DNA of 64,000 nucleotides from Pseudomonas monsensis (GTDB lineage Bacteria; Pseudomonadota; Gammaproteobacteria; Pseudomonadales; Pseudomonadaceae), in the NCBI RefSeq assembly GCF_014268495.2, contig NZ_CP077087.1, forward strand, positions 6,002,001-6,066,000, given 5' to 3'. The notes beneath the pieces are model-generated. The model searched no databases. It saw only the letters and a list, made by a program, of their open reading frames with translations, and was not told the origin of the DNA. The position numbers and the translations under genes are program-made. Below, piece after piece: positions 51,072 through 58,923 of this stretch. Position 1 is the first letter of the stretch. The number at the start of each line of letters is the position of its first letter.

Positions 51072-51751
51072 CAGCTGTGCCCCGGACTGTAGCTGTAACC
51101 GAGGCCGCGATGGGTCTGGATCGGCTCGGCATCGGCCTGCACCAGCCGCAGTTTGGCGCGCACGCTTTTGATGTGGCTGTCGATGCTGCGCTCGTAACCG
51201 GCGTCGGCGGCAACGCCCAGCGCGTCGAGCAATTGCTCGCGACTGAAGACTCGCTGCGGTTGGTCGAGCAGGCATTGCAGCAGACGGAATTCGTGGCGGG
51301 TCAGGCTCAGTGGCTGGCCACGGTAAGTGATCAACACACGCTCGAGGTCGATGCGAAACAGCGTCGAGGTGGCTTCGATCAGCGGTCGCGGCGCCATGCG
51401 CTTGAGAATCGCCCGCACCCGGGCGGCGACTTCCCGGGGGCTGAACGGCTTGACCACGTAGTCGTCGGCGCCGATCTCCAGGCCCACCACACGGTCGATC
51501 TCGGCATCCCGGGCGCTGAGGAACAGCACCGGCACTTCAGTGAAGCGCCGCAGCTGTTTGCAGGTCTCGAAGCCACTGATGTCCGGCAGGCCGATGTCGA
51601 GAATGATCAGATCGGCCGGGGTCTGCCGCTGATGCTCCAGCGCCGCCGCGCCGAGGCTCAGCCACGTGGTGGTGAACCCCTCGCCCTGCAGGGCAAAAAT
51701 CAGCGTGTCGGCAATCGCCGCTTCGTCTTCGACAATCAGGATATGAGGCAT
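51071..51751 (-). CDS. creB: CreB, OmpR-family response regulator
   Basis: This is a 226-residue regulator with receiver Asp52 in LIILDIGLPD, acidic pocket E8-D9 and lysine in YVVKPFSP, then a winged-helix DNA-binding domain (about 130-224). It controls creD and responds to carbon source and envelope or beta-lactam stress in relatives. It is first in creB-C-D. Confidence 0.95.
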   Translation of the reverse strand: MPHILIVEDEAAIADTLIFALQGEGFTTTWLSLGAAALEHQRQTPADLIILDIGLPDISGFETCKQLRRFTEVPVLFLSARDAEIDRVVGLEIGADDYVVKPFSPREVAARVRAILKRMAPRPLIEATSTLFRIDLERVLITYRGQPLSLTRHEFRLLQCLLDQPQRVFSREQLLDALGVAADAGYERSIDSHIKSVRAKLRLVQADAEPIQTHRGLGYSYSPGHS

Positions 51752-51824
51752 GGCGTCCGAGCCCGTGGGTTAGGTGCGCGAACGGTGCCCCAAGCCTGAC
51801 GTTACGTCAATGAGACCACTTGGC

Positions 51825-52328
51825 TCAGCAGTCTGGCTTGTCCGCCGTGAAGCGCCGCGCCGGGTTTACCGCTGCGCCAAATTCGCGCAGGGCCTTGGCA
51901 CCGATCAGCAGCGGGTAGTTGAAGTTGCTGCGGTCGGTCAGGTTGACCTCAACGGTGCGCTTGACGTTGCCCAGGCACAGCTCCAGATCGACCACCGGGC
52001 GCTTGGCGACTTCGGTGCTGTCGCCCTCGTCTTCTTCATCGGAACGGCTTTTGATCTTGCTGATCCGCGCCACTTTGTGTTCGTAGACCTTGTTGCTGGC
52101 GTCCTTGGTGCCGAGGCGGAAGCGCACCCATTCATCGCCATCGCGGGTGAAGGTTTCGATGTCCTTGGCCGACAGCGATGCGGTCAGTGCTCCGGTGTCC
52201 ATCTTGGCCTTGAGCACTTCGCCGCCGATTTCCGGCAGCGCGATGTATTCATAACGCCCGTACAGGGTCGGCTCGGCGGCCATGACCGGCAGGGCGACGA
52301 GGGCAAACAGTGCAAGGAGGGATTTCAC
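51825..52328 (-). CDS. Periplasmic retropepsin-like (RimK-associated/DUF785) protein
   Basis: This is a 167-residue protein with a signal peptide (MKSLLALFALVALPVMA) and a retropepsin-like Zn/aspartic protease fold (COG4067). The active-site motif is MDTGALTAS. GTG 52328 was chosen because the signal peptide starts there with AAGGAAG upstream. Homologues in pseudomonads are linked to osmotic tolerance and glutamate-ligase loci, but the substrate is unknown. It lies just upstream of creB, same strand, 73 bp apart. Confidence 0.85.
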   Translation of the reverse strand: MKSLLALFALVALPVMAAEPTLYGRYEYIALPEIGGEVLKAKMDTGALTASLSAKDIETFTRDGDEWVRFRLGTKDASNKVYEHKVARISKIKSRSDEEDEGDSTEVAKRPVVDLELCLGNVKRTVEVNLTDRSNFNYPLLIGAKALREFGAAVNPARRFTADKPDC

Positions 52329-52410
52329 GTAGAGGGCTTCCTTGGAAAATGAGGGCGTCAGACGCGAGATTTTAGACAGCCAGCAAGCAATTCGTTCGCC
52401 GCTGAGACCG

Positions 52411-52503
52411 CATCGCTGGCAAGCCAGCGCCCACAAGGAGCTTCAGCGAATGTAATTCTTGCGCACACCCGATAAACCTGTGGGAGCTGGCTTGCCAGCG
52501 ATG
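52411..52503. repeat. REPIN upstream of the acyltransferase
   Basis: This inverted pair of the GGGAGCTGGCTTGCCAGC family (left unit has AAGCCAGCGCCC) has a ~45-bp spacer, between two divergent genes. Confidence 0.9.
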
Positions 52504-52635
52504 CGGCCAGCCCGTTCAACACAATATCTGGCCCAAGCATACCCAGCCAAAAGTGAAACATTTGTCACCCGCGATTTGGCCTGTCGTCCGAAGCCACTTA
52601 TCATGGCGCGCCCATCCAACGTCATAGAGTTGCCT

Positions 52636-53523
52636 ATGCGCCGCCTGCTCACCGGCTGTTTCGTCACCCTGCTGCTGTTGCTCAACACCCTGATCCTGAT
52701 CGGGCCGTTGATGGTCTTTGCCCTGCTCAAACTGGTGGCGCCCGGGCGCTGGCGTGACTATGCGTCGGGGGTGGTGATGTGGATCGCCGAGACCTGGGCC
52801 GAGATCGACAAGCTGATTTTCCGCCTGTGCATCCCCACCCGATGGGATATTCGCGGCGGCGAAAACCTGCGCGGTGACACCTCCTATCTGGTGGTCAGCA
52901 ACCACCAGTCGTGGGTCGACATTCCGGCACTGATCCAGACCCTCAACCGGCGCACGCCGTTCTTCAAGTTCTTCCTCAAGAAGGAGCTGATCTGGGTGCC
53001 GTTCCTGGGGCTGGCGTGGTGGGCGCTGGATTACCCGTTCATGAAGCGCTACACCAAGGCCTTTCTGGCCAAACACCCGGAACTGGCCGGCAAGGATCTG
53101 GAGATCACCCGGCAGGCCTGCGAGCTGTTCAAGCGCCAGCCGGTGACCGTGGTGAATTATCTGGAAGGTACCCGCTACACCGCGGCGAAAAGTGCGCAGC
53201 AACAGTCGCCGTTCAACCACTTGCTCAAGCCCAAGGCCGGCGGCGTGGCGTTTGTACTGGCGGCGATGGGTGAACAGCTGGATGCGATGCTCGATGTGAC
53301 AGTGGTTTATCCACAGGCGAACATCCCGGGCTTCTGGGATTTGATCAGCGGCAACGTGCCGCGGGTGATCGTCGATATCAAGACCCGCGAACTCGACCCG
53401 GCGTTGTGGCAGGGCGATTACGAGAATGATCCGGCGTTTCGCCAGACGGTCCAGAACTGGGTCAACCAGCTCTGGACCGAGAAAGACCAGCGCATTGCCG
53501 AACTGCGCGGCGAGCGCGGCTGA
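52636..53523 (+). CDS. Acyltransferase, YihG-like (1-acylglycerol-3-phosphate type)
   Basis: This is a 295-residue inner membrane LPLAT-family acyltransferase with an N-terminal membrane segment (about 5-32). The catalytic NHxxxxD is in SNHQSWVD, and YLEGTRYT is the EGTR acceptor-binding motif. It resembles E. coli YihG. ATG 52636 was preferred over an in-frame ATG at 52603 because GAG lies 7 nt upstream and MRRLLTGCFVTLLLLL gives the usual start. Its stop directly abuts the convergent next gene. Confidence 0.88.
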   Translation: MRRLLTGCFVTLLLLLNTLILIGPLMVFALLKLVAPGRWRDYASGVVMWIAETWAEIDKLIFRLCIPTRWDIRGGENLRGDTSYLVVSNHQSWVDIPALIQTLNRRTPFFKFFLKKELIWVPFLGLAWWALDYPFMKRYTKAFLAKHPELAGKDLEITRQACELFKRQPVTVVNYLEGTRYTAAKSAQQQSPFNHLLKPKAGGVAFVLAAMGEQLDAMLDVTVVYPQANIPGFWDLISGNVPRVIVDIKTRELDPALWQGDYENDPAFRQTVQNWVNQLWTEKDQRIAELRGERG

Positions 53524-54081
53524 TCAGCTACCGGTGCCGGCGCCCCAGATGCTGCCCAGGCTTTGCAGCAGAGGGCCGCCGACGCCTTGATCACCCAGGT
53601 ACTTGAGCAGTACCGGCGCAAACTGGCCGACCATGCCGCTGTCCATGCCCAGTGCGCCGAAGGCGTTGTTCAGGTCATTGGTGTCCTTGACGTTGCCCAG
53701 CGCATTTTCCAGGCCAGCGGATTTGCCGGACTGACCGAGCAAACCGCTCAACGCCGCCAGATTGCCGCCACCGCCCGACAGCTTGTCGATGCCCGGCACT
53801 TCTTTGGCCAACTGCGAATAATCGGCGCTGCTCAATTGGTTCTTGGCCAGGCCCAGCATCGCGCTAGTGCCACCCACGGCTTGTTGCGGCGTGACCCCCA
53901 GACCGGTGACGGCTTGCAACAGACCGGCGGTTTCCGAAGTCGGCGCGGCGGCGGTGGCAGCGTTGCCGCCCTGCATGCTTGAAGCCGCCTTGGTCACGTC
54001 GTCCAGGCTGAAACCGGCGAACACCGGGCTCGCTGCAAGGGTCATCAGTGAAGCCAAGGCAATACCGCGTGAAATCTTCAT
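53524..54081 (-). CDS. DUF2780 secreted protein
   Basis: This is a 185-residue protein with a signal peptide (MKISRGIALASLMTLAASPVFA) and a glycine/leucine-rich body matching DUF2780 (ALSGLLGQSGKSAGLENALG, AFGALGMDSGMVGQFAPVLL). Its function is unknown. It is convergent with the acyltransferase, the two stop codons touching at 53523/53524. Confidence 0.85.
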   Translation of the reverse strand: MKISRGIALASLMTLAASPVFAGFSLDDVTKAASSMQGGNAATAAAPTSETAGLLQAVTGLGVTPQQAVGGTSAMLGLAKNQLSSADYSQLAKEVPGIDKLSGGGGNLAALSGLLGQSGKSAGLENALGNVKDTNDLNNAFGALGMDSGMVGQFAPVLLKYLGDQGVGGPLLQSLGSIWGAGTGS

Positions 54082-54228
54082 TCAGACATCCTCTTGCGCT
54101 GTGGTAACCGCCCTTCAATGGGCGGCAAAACTGCCGGTTTGACCGGGTTTCGGCCGGCATGTTCCTCGCCGACGCATCCATTTTCAGGATAGCCACGTAT
54201 ATAAAACGTGAAACCGCGGACACCTGTC

Positions 54229-54864
54229 ATGAATGGCACAAGCGCTGTTGCTGAACTAGCCTGTGAACAGCTCGAGATCAGACCTCGTCGTGCGACCATT
54301 GCCTGGAGAAACGTCATTTCCACCGCCGACACCGATCAGTTGCGCCAGCTGTTGGCCCAGTGCTCACTGGGTGACCGGCGTGCCTTCGAAACCCTTTATC
54401 GCAGCGTCGGCCCGCGCCTGCACGGCGTGGCCCTGCGTTTTATGGGCCGCACCGATCTGGCCGAGGAAGTGCTGCAGGAAAGCTTCGTGCGCATCTGGAA
54501 CAACGCCTCGCGCTACCAGGCCCATTTGTCGGCGCCGATGACCTGGATGATCAACATCACCCGCAATCAGGCCATCGACCAATTGCGCAAACATCACGAC
54601 CGGCCACTGACCGATGTCGAACAGGACAGCCTCGCCGACGAAGGCCCTTCGGCGCATGAACTGTTGAACAGCAGCCGGGAAGCCAACGCGCTGCACCGCT
54701 GCCTGGACACCCTCGACGGCCAGCAACGCCAGTCGATCACGGTGGCTTACTTTCAGGGCCTGTCCTGCTCGGAACTGGCCGAACACCTGGCCGCGCCGCT
54801 GGGTTCGGTGAAATCGTGGATTCGCCGTGGCCTGGAACGTCTGCGCAGGTGCCTTGAATCATGA
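54229..54864 (+). CDS. ECF sigma factor (SigK/RpoE-like), start uncertain
   Basis: This sigma factor has region 2 (DRRAFETLYRSVGPRLHGVA, LAEEVLQESFVRIW, MTWMINITRNQAIDQLRK) and region 4 (QRQSITVAYFQGLSCSELAE, then GSVKSWIRRGLERLR). The frame opens at GTG 54208 and ATG 54229, neither with a ribosome site. GGAGA lies 6 nt before an in-frame ATT at 54316, which would give a 182-residue protein starting exactly where relatives do. It overlaps the anti-sigma gene by 4 nt. Confidence 0.85.
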   Translation: MNGTSAVAELACEQLEIRPRRATIAWRNVISTADTDQLRQLLAQCSLGDRRAFETLYRSVGPRLHGVALRFMGRTDLAEEVLQESFVRIWNNASRYQAHLSAPMTWMINITRNQAIDQLRKHHDRPLTDVEQDSLADEGPSAHELLNSSREANALHRCLDTLDGQQRQSITVAYFQGLSCSELAEHLAAPLGSVKSWIRRGLERLRRCLES

Positions 54865-55535
54865 ACTACCAGACCCCAGCCCTGCGCCGCGCCCTCGCTG
54901 CCGATTACGCCATCGGCCTGATGGCACCGGCGGCGCGTCGACGCTTCGAGCAATTGCTGCTGGACGACGCGGCATTAAGGGTCGAACTGGCGCATTGGCA
55001 GGAAAACCTCGCCAGCCTCACCGAAACGCTGCCGCAAGTTCCGGTGCCGGAGCGCGTGTGGCAAGGCATCACCGCGCGCATCGAACCGCAAGTGCTGCAT
55101 GTTCCCGAGAAGCGGCCGTTCTGGAACTGGCTGCGCGTCACCGCTGCACTGTGTTCAATCGTGGTGCTGGTCTTCCTCGGCTCCCTGTACAACCGCGACG
55201 ACGCCCGCTACCGCGCCACCCTGCTGACCGCCAATGCGCAACCGGCGTTGAAGGTCGAGGCGCATGCGGATTATCTGCAAGTCGAGCCGCTGACATTGGC
55301 GGCAGTCGATCCGGGCCGCAGCCTTGAGCTGTGGGCGATTCCGGCGGATGGCAAGCCGATTTCGCTGGGTGTGATCCCGGCGGGAGGCAAAGGCAAGGTT
55401 GAGTTGAACGAGGCGCAGAAAGCCTTGATCGGCAAACCGATTGCTTTGGCGGTCAGTCTGGAACCTAAAGGGGGTTCACCGACCGGACAGCCGACTGGAC
55501 CGGTGCTTTATCAGGGTGCTTTGGCAGCGCTGTAA
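54861..55535 (+). CDS. Anti-sigma factor (RskA-type)
   Basis: This is a 224-residue inner membrane protein with a cytoplasmic anti-sigma head (about 1-75; ADYAIGLMAPAARRRFEQLL), one membrane segment (about 92-112, VTAALCSIVVLVFLGSLY) and a periplasmic RskA domain (SLELWAIPADGKPISLGVI). It holds the upstream ECF sigma in check until signalled. The ATGA overlap couples its synthesis to that of the sigma factor. Confidence 0.9.
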   Translation: MNYQTPALRRALAADYAIGLMAPAARRRFEQLLLDDAALRVELAHWQENLASLTETLPQVPVPERVWQGITARIEPQVLHVPEKRPFWNWLRVTAALCSIVVLVFLGSLYNRDDARYRATLLTANAQPALKVEAHADYLQVEPLTLAAVDPGRSLELWAIPADGKPISLGVIPAGGKGKVELNEAQKALIGKPIALAVSLEPKGGSPTGQPTGPVLYQGALAAL

Positions 55536-55542
55536 AGCAAAG

Positions 55543-55720
55543 CCCCTCACCCTGGGCCTCTCCCAGAGGGAGAGGGGACTGACCGTGGTGTTCTCTCGAG
55601 TTTTATCGACCTGAAATACCGAGCCGATTATGGATTCACAGCGGTATTTTCAGGTCGGCGTAAATTGTGAGCATCCCTCGGTCGGCCCCCTCTCCCTCCG
55701 GGAGAGGGCTGGGGTGAGGG
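55543..55720. repeat. MITE-like element, copy 3
   Basis: This 178-bp element starts 8 nt after the anti-sigma stop, with terminal inverted repeats CCCCTCACCCTGGGCCTCTC and its near-complement and the shared interior blocks of copy 2 (GACCGTGGTGT, TCGACCTGAAA, ATGGATTCAC). Confidence 0.88.
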
Positions 55721-55744
55721 TAGCTTTTGACCTGGGCTTGCAAC

Positions 55745-55776
55745 AAAAAACGGCGACCCCGAGGTCGCCGTTTTGT
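55745..55776. terminator. Strong bidirectional terminator, probably the original fdhA terminator
   Basis: AAAACGGCGACC and GGTCGCCGTTTT form a perfect 12-bp stem with a CCGA loop. On the minus strand it follows the fdhA 3'-end fragment by 14 nt, the spacing expected of an fdhA terminator. Confidence 0.9.
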
Positions 55777-55790
55777 ATTGCGCTCAAGCC

Positions 55791-55868
55791 TTACGCCGCA
55801 CTGAACAACTTATGCGGATCAATCACAAACTTCTTCGGCACGCCAGCATCGAACTCGCCATACCCTTC
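55791..55868 (-). pseudogene. 78-bp fragment of the fdhA 3' end
   Basis: Read on the minus strand it encodes the last 25 residues of FdhA plus stop (EGYGEFDAGVPKKF...HKLFSAA), identical in protein sequence to the intact gene end at 56418-56495. Five bases differ and all five are synonymous. Homology stops abruptly at 55869. It has no start and is a remnant left by an insertion. Confidence 0.93.
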
Positions 55869-55873
55869 CGATG

Positions 55874-55915
55874 CTACAGGGGTTGTGCAGGAGCAGCCGA
55901 AGGCTGCGGTGTTTT
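55874..55915. repeat. Single REP unit, GCAGCCGAAGGCTGC subtype
   Basis: CTACAGG...GCAGGAGCAGCCGAAGGCTGC matches a common fluorescent-pseudomonad REP. It is a solo unit, unlike the paired REPs elsewhere in the window, and it sits exactly at the edge of the fdhA fragment. Confidence 0.75.
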
Positions 55916-55969
55916 AGTTCATCTAATTGCTTAACAATGCGAACTTATATTCCAAAGCAAACTATAAAC

Positions 55970-55985
55970 CTGTCAGACCTGACAG
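55970..55985 (+). promoter_or_regulatory. Palindrome upstream of the small secreted protein gene
   Basis: CTGTCA-GACC-TGACAG is a perfect interrupted palindrome 62 bp upstream of the start at 56048, in an AT-richer stretch. It could be an operator for the island gene. No regulator is recognised. Confidence 0.35.
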
Positions 55986-56047
55986 TAGGCAACAACCATC
56001 GTCCACGGGAACATTACGGCTCCTATTTATGTAACGGAGTACAAATA

Positions 56048-56368
56048 ATGAAGCTGAAAATTGTCACGGGTGTCCTGATGACCCTGGCCATGATGAGCAC
56101 CGCCTATGCCGCTACTTGCCCGACAATCTCGGTGAGTCACTCTCAAGACGGCGAAGATCTTACCTTCGTGTCTGCACGCCTCAAAGACAAAAACACTGCC
56201 GATTCGGTGGTCATCTGCCGGTACGAAGGCAAAAATGACCTGGGCGTCTCGGCCGGTTACAGGAACGGCACCCCGGTTAAAGCTACCGGAAGCGATTGGA
56301 AAAATGATGACTGTGTAACGGCTGGCGGTGACGCCAGCAAATGCGCATTCAAAGAGAAGAAAAAGTAA
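56048..56368 (+). CDS. Small secreted four-cysteine protein (island cargo)
   Basis: This is a 106-residue protein with a signal peptide (MKLKIVTGVLMTLAMMSTAYA, cut before ATCPTIS) and a mature chain of about 84 residues. Four cysteines (ATCPT, VICRY, DDCVT, SKCAF) suit two disulfides, and the tail is lysine-rich (FKEKKK). CGGAGT precedes the ATG. The upstream region is AT-rich compared with neighbours, and the gene is the only one between the two fdhA ends, which suggests horizontal origin. I do not recognise the family; its function is unknown. Confidence 0.82.
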   Translation: MKLKIVTGVLMTLAMMSTAYAATCPTISVSHSQDGEDLTFVSARLKDKNTADSVVICRYEGKNDLGVSAGYRNGTPVKATGSDWKNDDCVTAGGDASKCAFKEKKK

Positions 56369-56373
56369 GGAAT

Positions 56374-56404
56374 AAAAAGGGCAATCCACCGGATTGCCCT
56401 TTTA
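56374..56404. terminator. Bidirectional terminator between the island gene and fdhA
   Basis: AAAGGGCAATCC and GGATTGCCCTTT form a perfect 12-bp stem with an ACC loop, flanked by A- and T-runs. It ends both the plus-strand secreted-protein gene (6 nt after its stop) and minus-strand fdhA. Confidence 0.92.
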
Positions 56405-56417
56405 TACACGGTGAAAC

Positions 56418-57617
56418 TTACGCCGCACTAAACAACTTGTGCGGATCAATCACAAACTTCTTCGGCACGCCCGCATCGAACTCGCCGTAACCTTCCGGCG
56501 CCTGGTCGAGGCTGATCACCTGCACACCCACCACTTCGGCGATGTTAATGCGATCCCACATGATCGCCTGCATCAGTTGGCGGTTGTACTTCATCACCGG
56601 GGTCTGGCCGGTGTGGAAGCTGTGGGATTTTGCCCAGCCGAGGCCGAAGCGGATGCTCAGGCTGCCCATTTTCGCGGCGGCGTCCACGGCACCCGGATCT
56701 TCGGTGACGTACAGGCCCGGGATACCGATCTTGCCCGCCACACGCACCACGCCCATCAGCGAGTTGAGCACGGTGGCCGGGGCTTCGGCTTTCACCCCGT
56801 CGTGGCCGTGGCCGCGGGCTTCGAAGCCCACACAGTCCACCGCGCAATCGACTTCCGGCTCGCCCAGCAGTGCAGCGATCTGTTCGTGCAGTGGCGTGTC
56901 TTGCGACAGGTCGACCACTTCAAAACCCTGCGCCTTGGCGTGGGCCAGACGGATGGTGTTGACGTCGCCGATGATCACCACCGCCGCACCCAGCAAGCGC
57001 GCCGAGGCGGCAGCGGCCAGGCCGACCGGGCCGGCGCCCGCGATGTAAACGGTGCTGCCCGGACCAACGCCAGCGGTGACGGCACCGTGGTAGCCGGTCG
57101 GGAGGATGTCGGAGAGGCAGGTCAGGTCGCGGATTTTCTCCATGGCCTTGTCGCGATCCGGCAGTTTCAGCAGGTTGAAGTCGGCGTACGGCACCAACAC
57201 GTACTCGGCCTGGCCACCGGTCCAGTCGCCCATGTCGACGTAACCGTAAGCGCCGCCGGCACGGGCCGGGTTGACGGTCAGGCAGACGCCGGTGTGTTGC
57301 TCCTTGCAGGAACGGCAGCGCCCGCAAGCCACGTTGAACGGTACGGAAACCAGGTCGCCGATTTTCAGGTTCTCGACGTCGGAACCCTTTTCGATCACTT
57401 CGCCGGTGATTTCGTGGCCCAGCACCAGACCGGTCTGCGCCGTGGTACGGCCGCGCACCATGTGCTGGTCGGAGCCACAAATGTTGGTGGAAACCACTTT
57501 GAGAATGACCCCGTGCTCGATCTTGCGACCGCGCGGGTCCTGCATTTTCGGATAGTCGATTTTCTGTACTTCGACCTTGCCAGCGCCGAGATACACCACA
57601 CCACGATTGCCAGACAT
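56418..57617 (-). CDS. fdhA: FdhA, glutathione-independent formaldehyde dehydrogenase
   Basis: This is a 399-residue zinc alcohol dehydrogenase that oxidises formaldehyde to formate with NAD+ without free glutathione. Catalytic zinc ligands are in NICGSDQH and GHEITGEV; structural zinc cysteines are in CGRCRSCKEQHTGVC; the nucleotide fold motif is GAGPVGLAA. It ends the sox-purU-fdhA series, detoxifying formaldehyde made by sarcosine oxidase. Its last 78 bp are duplicated at 55791-55868. Confidence 0.95.
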   Translation of the reverse strand: MSGNRGVVYLGAGKVEVQKIDYPKMQDPRGRKIEHGVILKVVSTNICGSDQHMVRGRTTAQTGLVLGHEITGEVIEKGSDVENLKIGDLVSVPFNVACGRCRSCKEQHTGVCLTVNPARAGGAYGYVDMGDWTGGQAEYVLVPYADFNLLKLPDRDKAMEKIRDLTCLSDILPTGYHGAVTAGVGPGSTVYIAGAGPVGLAAAASARLLGAAVVIIGDVNTIRLAHAKAQGFEVVDLSQDTPLHEQIAALLGEPEVDCAVDCVGFEARGHGHDGVKAEAPATVLNSLMGVVRVAGKIGIPGLYVTEDPGAVDAAAKMGSLSIRFGLGWAKSHSFHTGQTPVMKYNRQLMQAIMWDRINIAEVVGVQVISLDQAPEGYGEFDAGVPKKFVIDPHKLFSAA

Positions 57618-57720
57618 GCTTTCACCTCGCTGTTGTTTTTATGGAACCGCGTTGCCCAGGCAGGCAGCGCGTTAAGTGCTCGGGTACAGATGCTGATTGT
57701 TGTGTTGCCTGATATGGCCT

Positions 57721-57810
57721 CATCGCTGGCGAGCCAGCTCCCACAGGATTCGGGTTGGATTCAGATTTTGTATACGACACAAACCTCTGTGGGAGCTGGC
57801 TTGCCAGCGA
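57721..57810. repeat. REPIN between fdhA and purU
   Basis: This inverted pair of the GGGAGCTGGC family ends 7 nt from the purU stop codon, within the sox-purU-fdhA series. Confidence 0.92.
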
Positions 57811-57817
57811 AAGCGAT

Positions 57818-58675
57818 CTAGAGAACGACCGTGCGATTGGCGTTGAGAAACACCCTTCTTTCGATGTGATACCCAACGGCCCGCGCCAGGGTCAGGCCCT
57901 CGATATCCCGCCCCTTGGCAATCAAGTCCTCAGGGTAATGACTGTGATCCACCGCCTCGACGCCCTGGGCGATGATCGGTCCCTCGTCGAGGTCGTTGTT
58001 GATGTAATGCGCCGTGGCGCCCACCAGTTTCACGCCTTTGTTGTAGGCCTGGTGATACGGCTTGGCGCCCTTGAACCCCGGCAGCAGCGAGTGGTGAATA
58101 TTGATCGCCTTGCCATCGAGCTTGCGGCACAGCTCCGGCGACAACACCTGCATGTAGCGGGCAAGGATAACCAGCTCGGCACCGGACTCTTCGATCACCT
58201 GCCACACCTGACGCTCCTGCGACGGCTTGTCGTTGGGGTCGAGGGGGAAATGGTAGTAGGGAATCTGGTGCCAGTCGGCCAGCGGCTTGAGGTCCGGATG
58301 GTTGGACACCACCGCCGCGACGTCCATCGACAACTGGCCGATGCGCTGCCGGTAGAGCAAGTCGTTGAGGCAGTGATCGGCCTTGGAGACCATGATCACC
58401 ACTTTGGGCCGGTAGTTTGGCGCGGTCAGTTCGAAGACCATGCCAAAGGCCTGACCACGCTCGGCTAAGCCGGCGCGGAAGGACTGTTCGTCGAAACCGT
58501 CGGGCTGACGGAATTCCACGCGAATGAAGAAACGGCCGGAGAGGCGGTCATCGAACGAGTGGTGCTCGGTAACGTAGCAACCCTGCTCGAACAGAAAACG
58601 CGTCACCGCGTCCACAGTGCCGAGGACGCTGGGGCAGTCGGCGGTCAGAATCCATGTGTCTGGGGCGCGGCTCAT
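57818..58675 (-). CDS. purU: PurU, formyltetrahydrofolate deformylase
   Basis: This 285-residue enzyme hydrolyses 10-formyl-THF to formate and THF. It has an N-terminal ACT domain (about 6-85) and a formyltransferase-type domain with INIHHSLLPGF and the catalytic aspartate in LDEGPII. In this locus it balances one-carbon units released by sarcosine demethylation. Confidence 0.95.
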   Translation of the reverse strand: MSRAPDTWILTADCPSVLGTVDAVTRFLFEQGCYVTEHHSFDDRLSGRFFIRVEFRQPDGFDEQSFRAGLAERGQAFGMVFELTAPNYRPKVVIMVSKADHCLNDLLYRQRIGQLSMDVAAVVSNHPDLKPLADWHQIPYYHFPLDPNDKPSQERQVWQVIEESGAELVILARYMQVLSPELCRKLDGKAINIHHSLLPGFKGAKPYHQAYNKGVKLVGATAHYINNDLDEGPIIAQGVEAVDHSHYPEDLIAKGRDIEGLTLARAVGYHIERRVFLNANRTVVL

Positions 58676-58715
58676 GGTGCGGTGACTCCTGTTCTTTGTG
58701 CGGGGTGTCAGGTTT

Positions 58716-58876
58716 CCCCCTCACCCTGGCCCTCTCCCGGAGGGAGAGGGGACTGACCTAAGTGTCTGCCGAGTTACATCGACCTGGAATCTCGCGGGTG
58801 AATACAGATCGCAAAAACACCCGAGATCGGCTCCCTTTCCCCTCTCCCCCTTGGGGGAGAGGGCTGGGGTGAGGGG
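58716..58876. repeat. MITE-like element, copy 4
   Basis: This is a 161-bp element with terminal inverted repeats CCCTCACCCTGGCCCTCTCC and GGAGAGGG-CTGGGGTGAGGG, and the interior block ATCGACCTGGAAT. It lies between purU and soxG. Confidence 0.88.
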
Positions 58877-58923
58877 GAAAAAATCTCCAGCCCTACACGC
58901 AAGCACGCTCAACGCAATTCACT

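Noticed and set aside
48102..51092. Nearly 1000-codon plus-strand frame opposite creD and creC
   Set aside because: It is low-complexity, rich in Gln, Arg and His, and lies antisense to two clear genes.
5748..53315. Single exact DnaA boxes at 5748, 32297 and 53307
   Set aside because: Each lies inside a conserved coding sequence (pqqB, srkA, acyltransferase) where codon content explains it.
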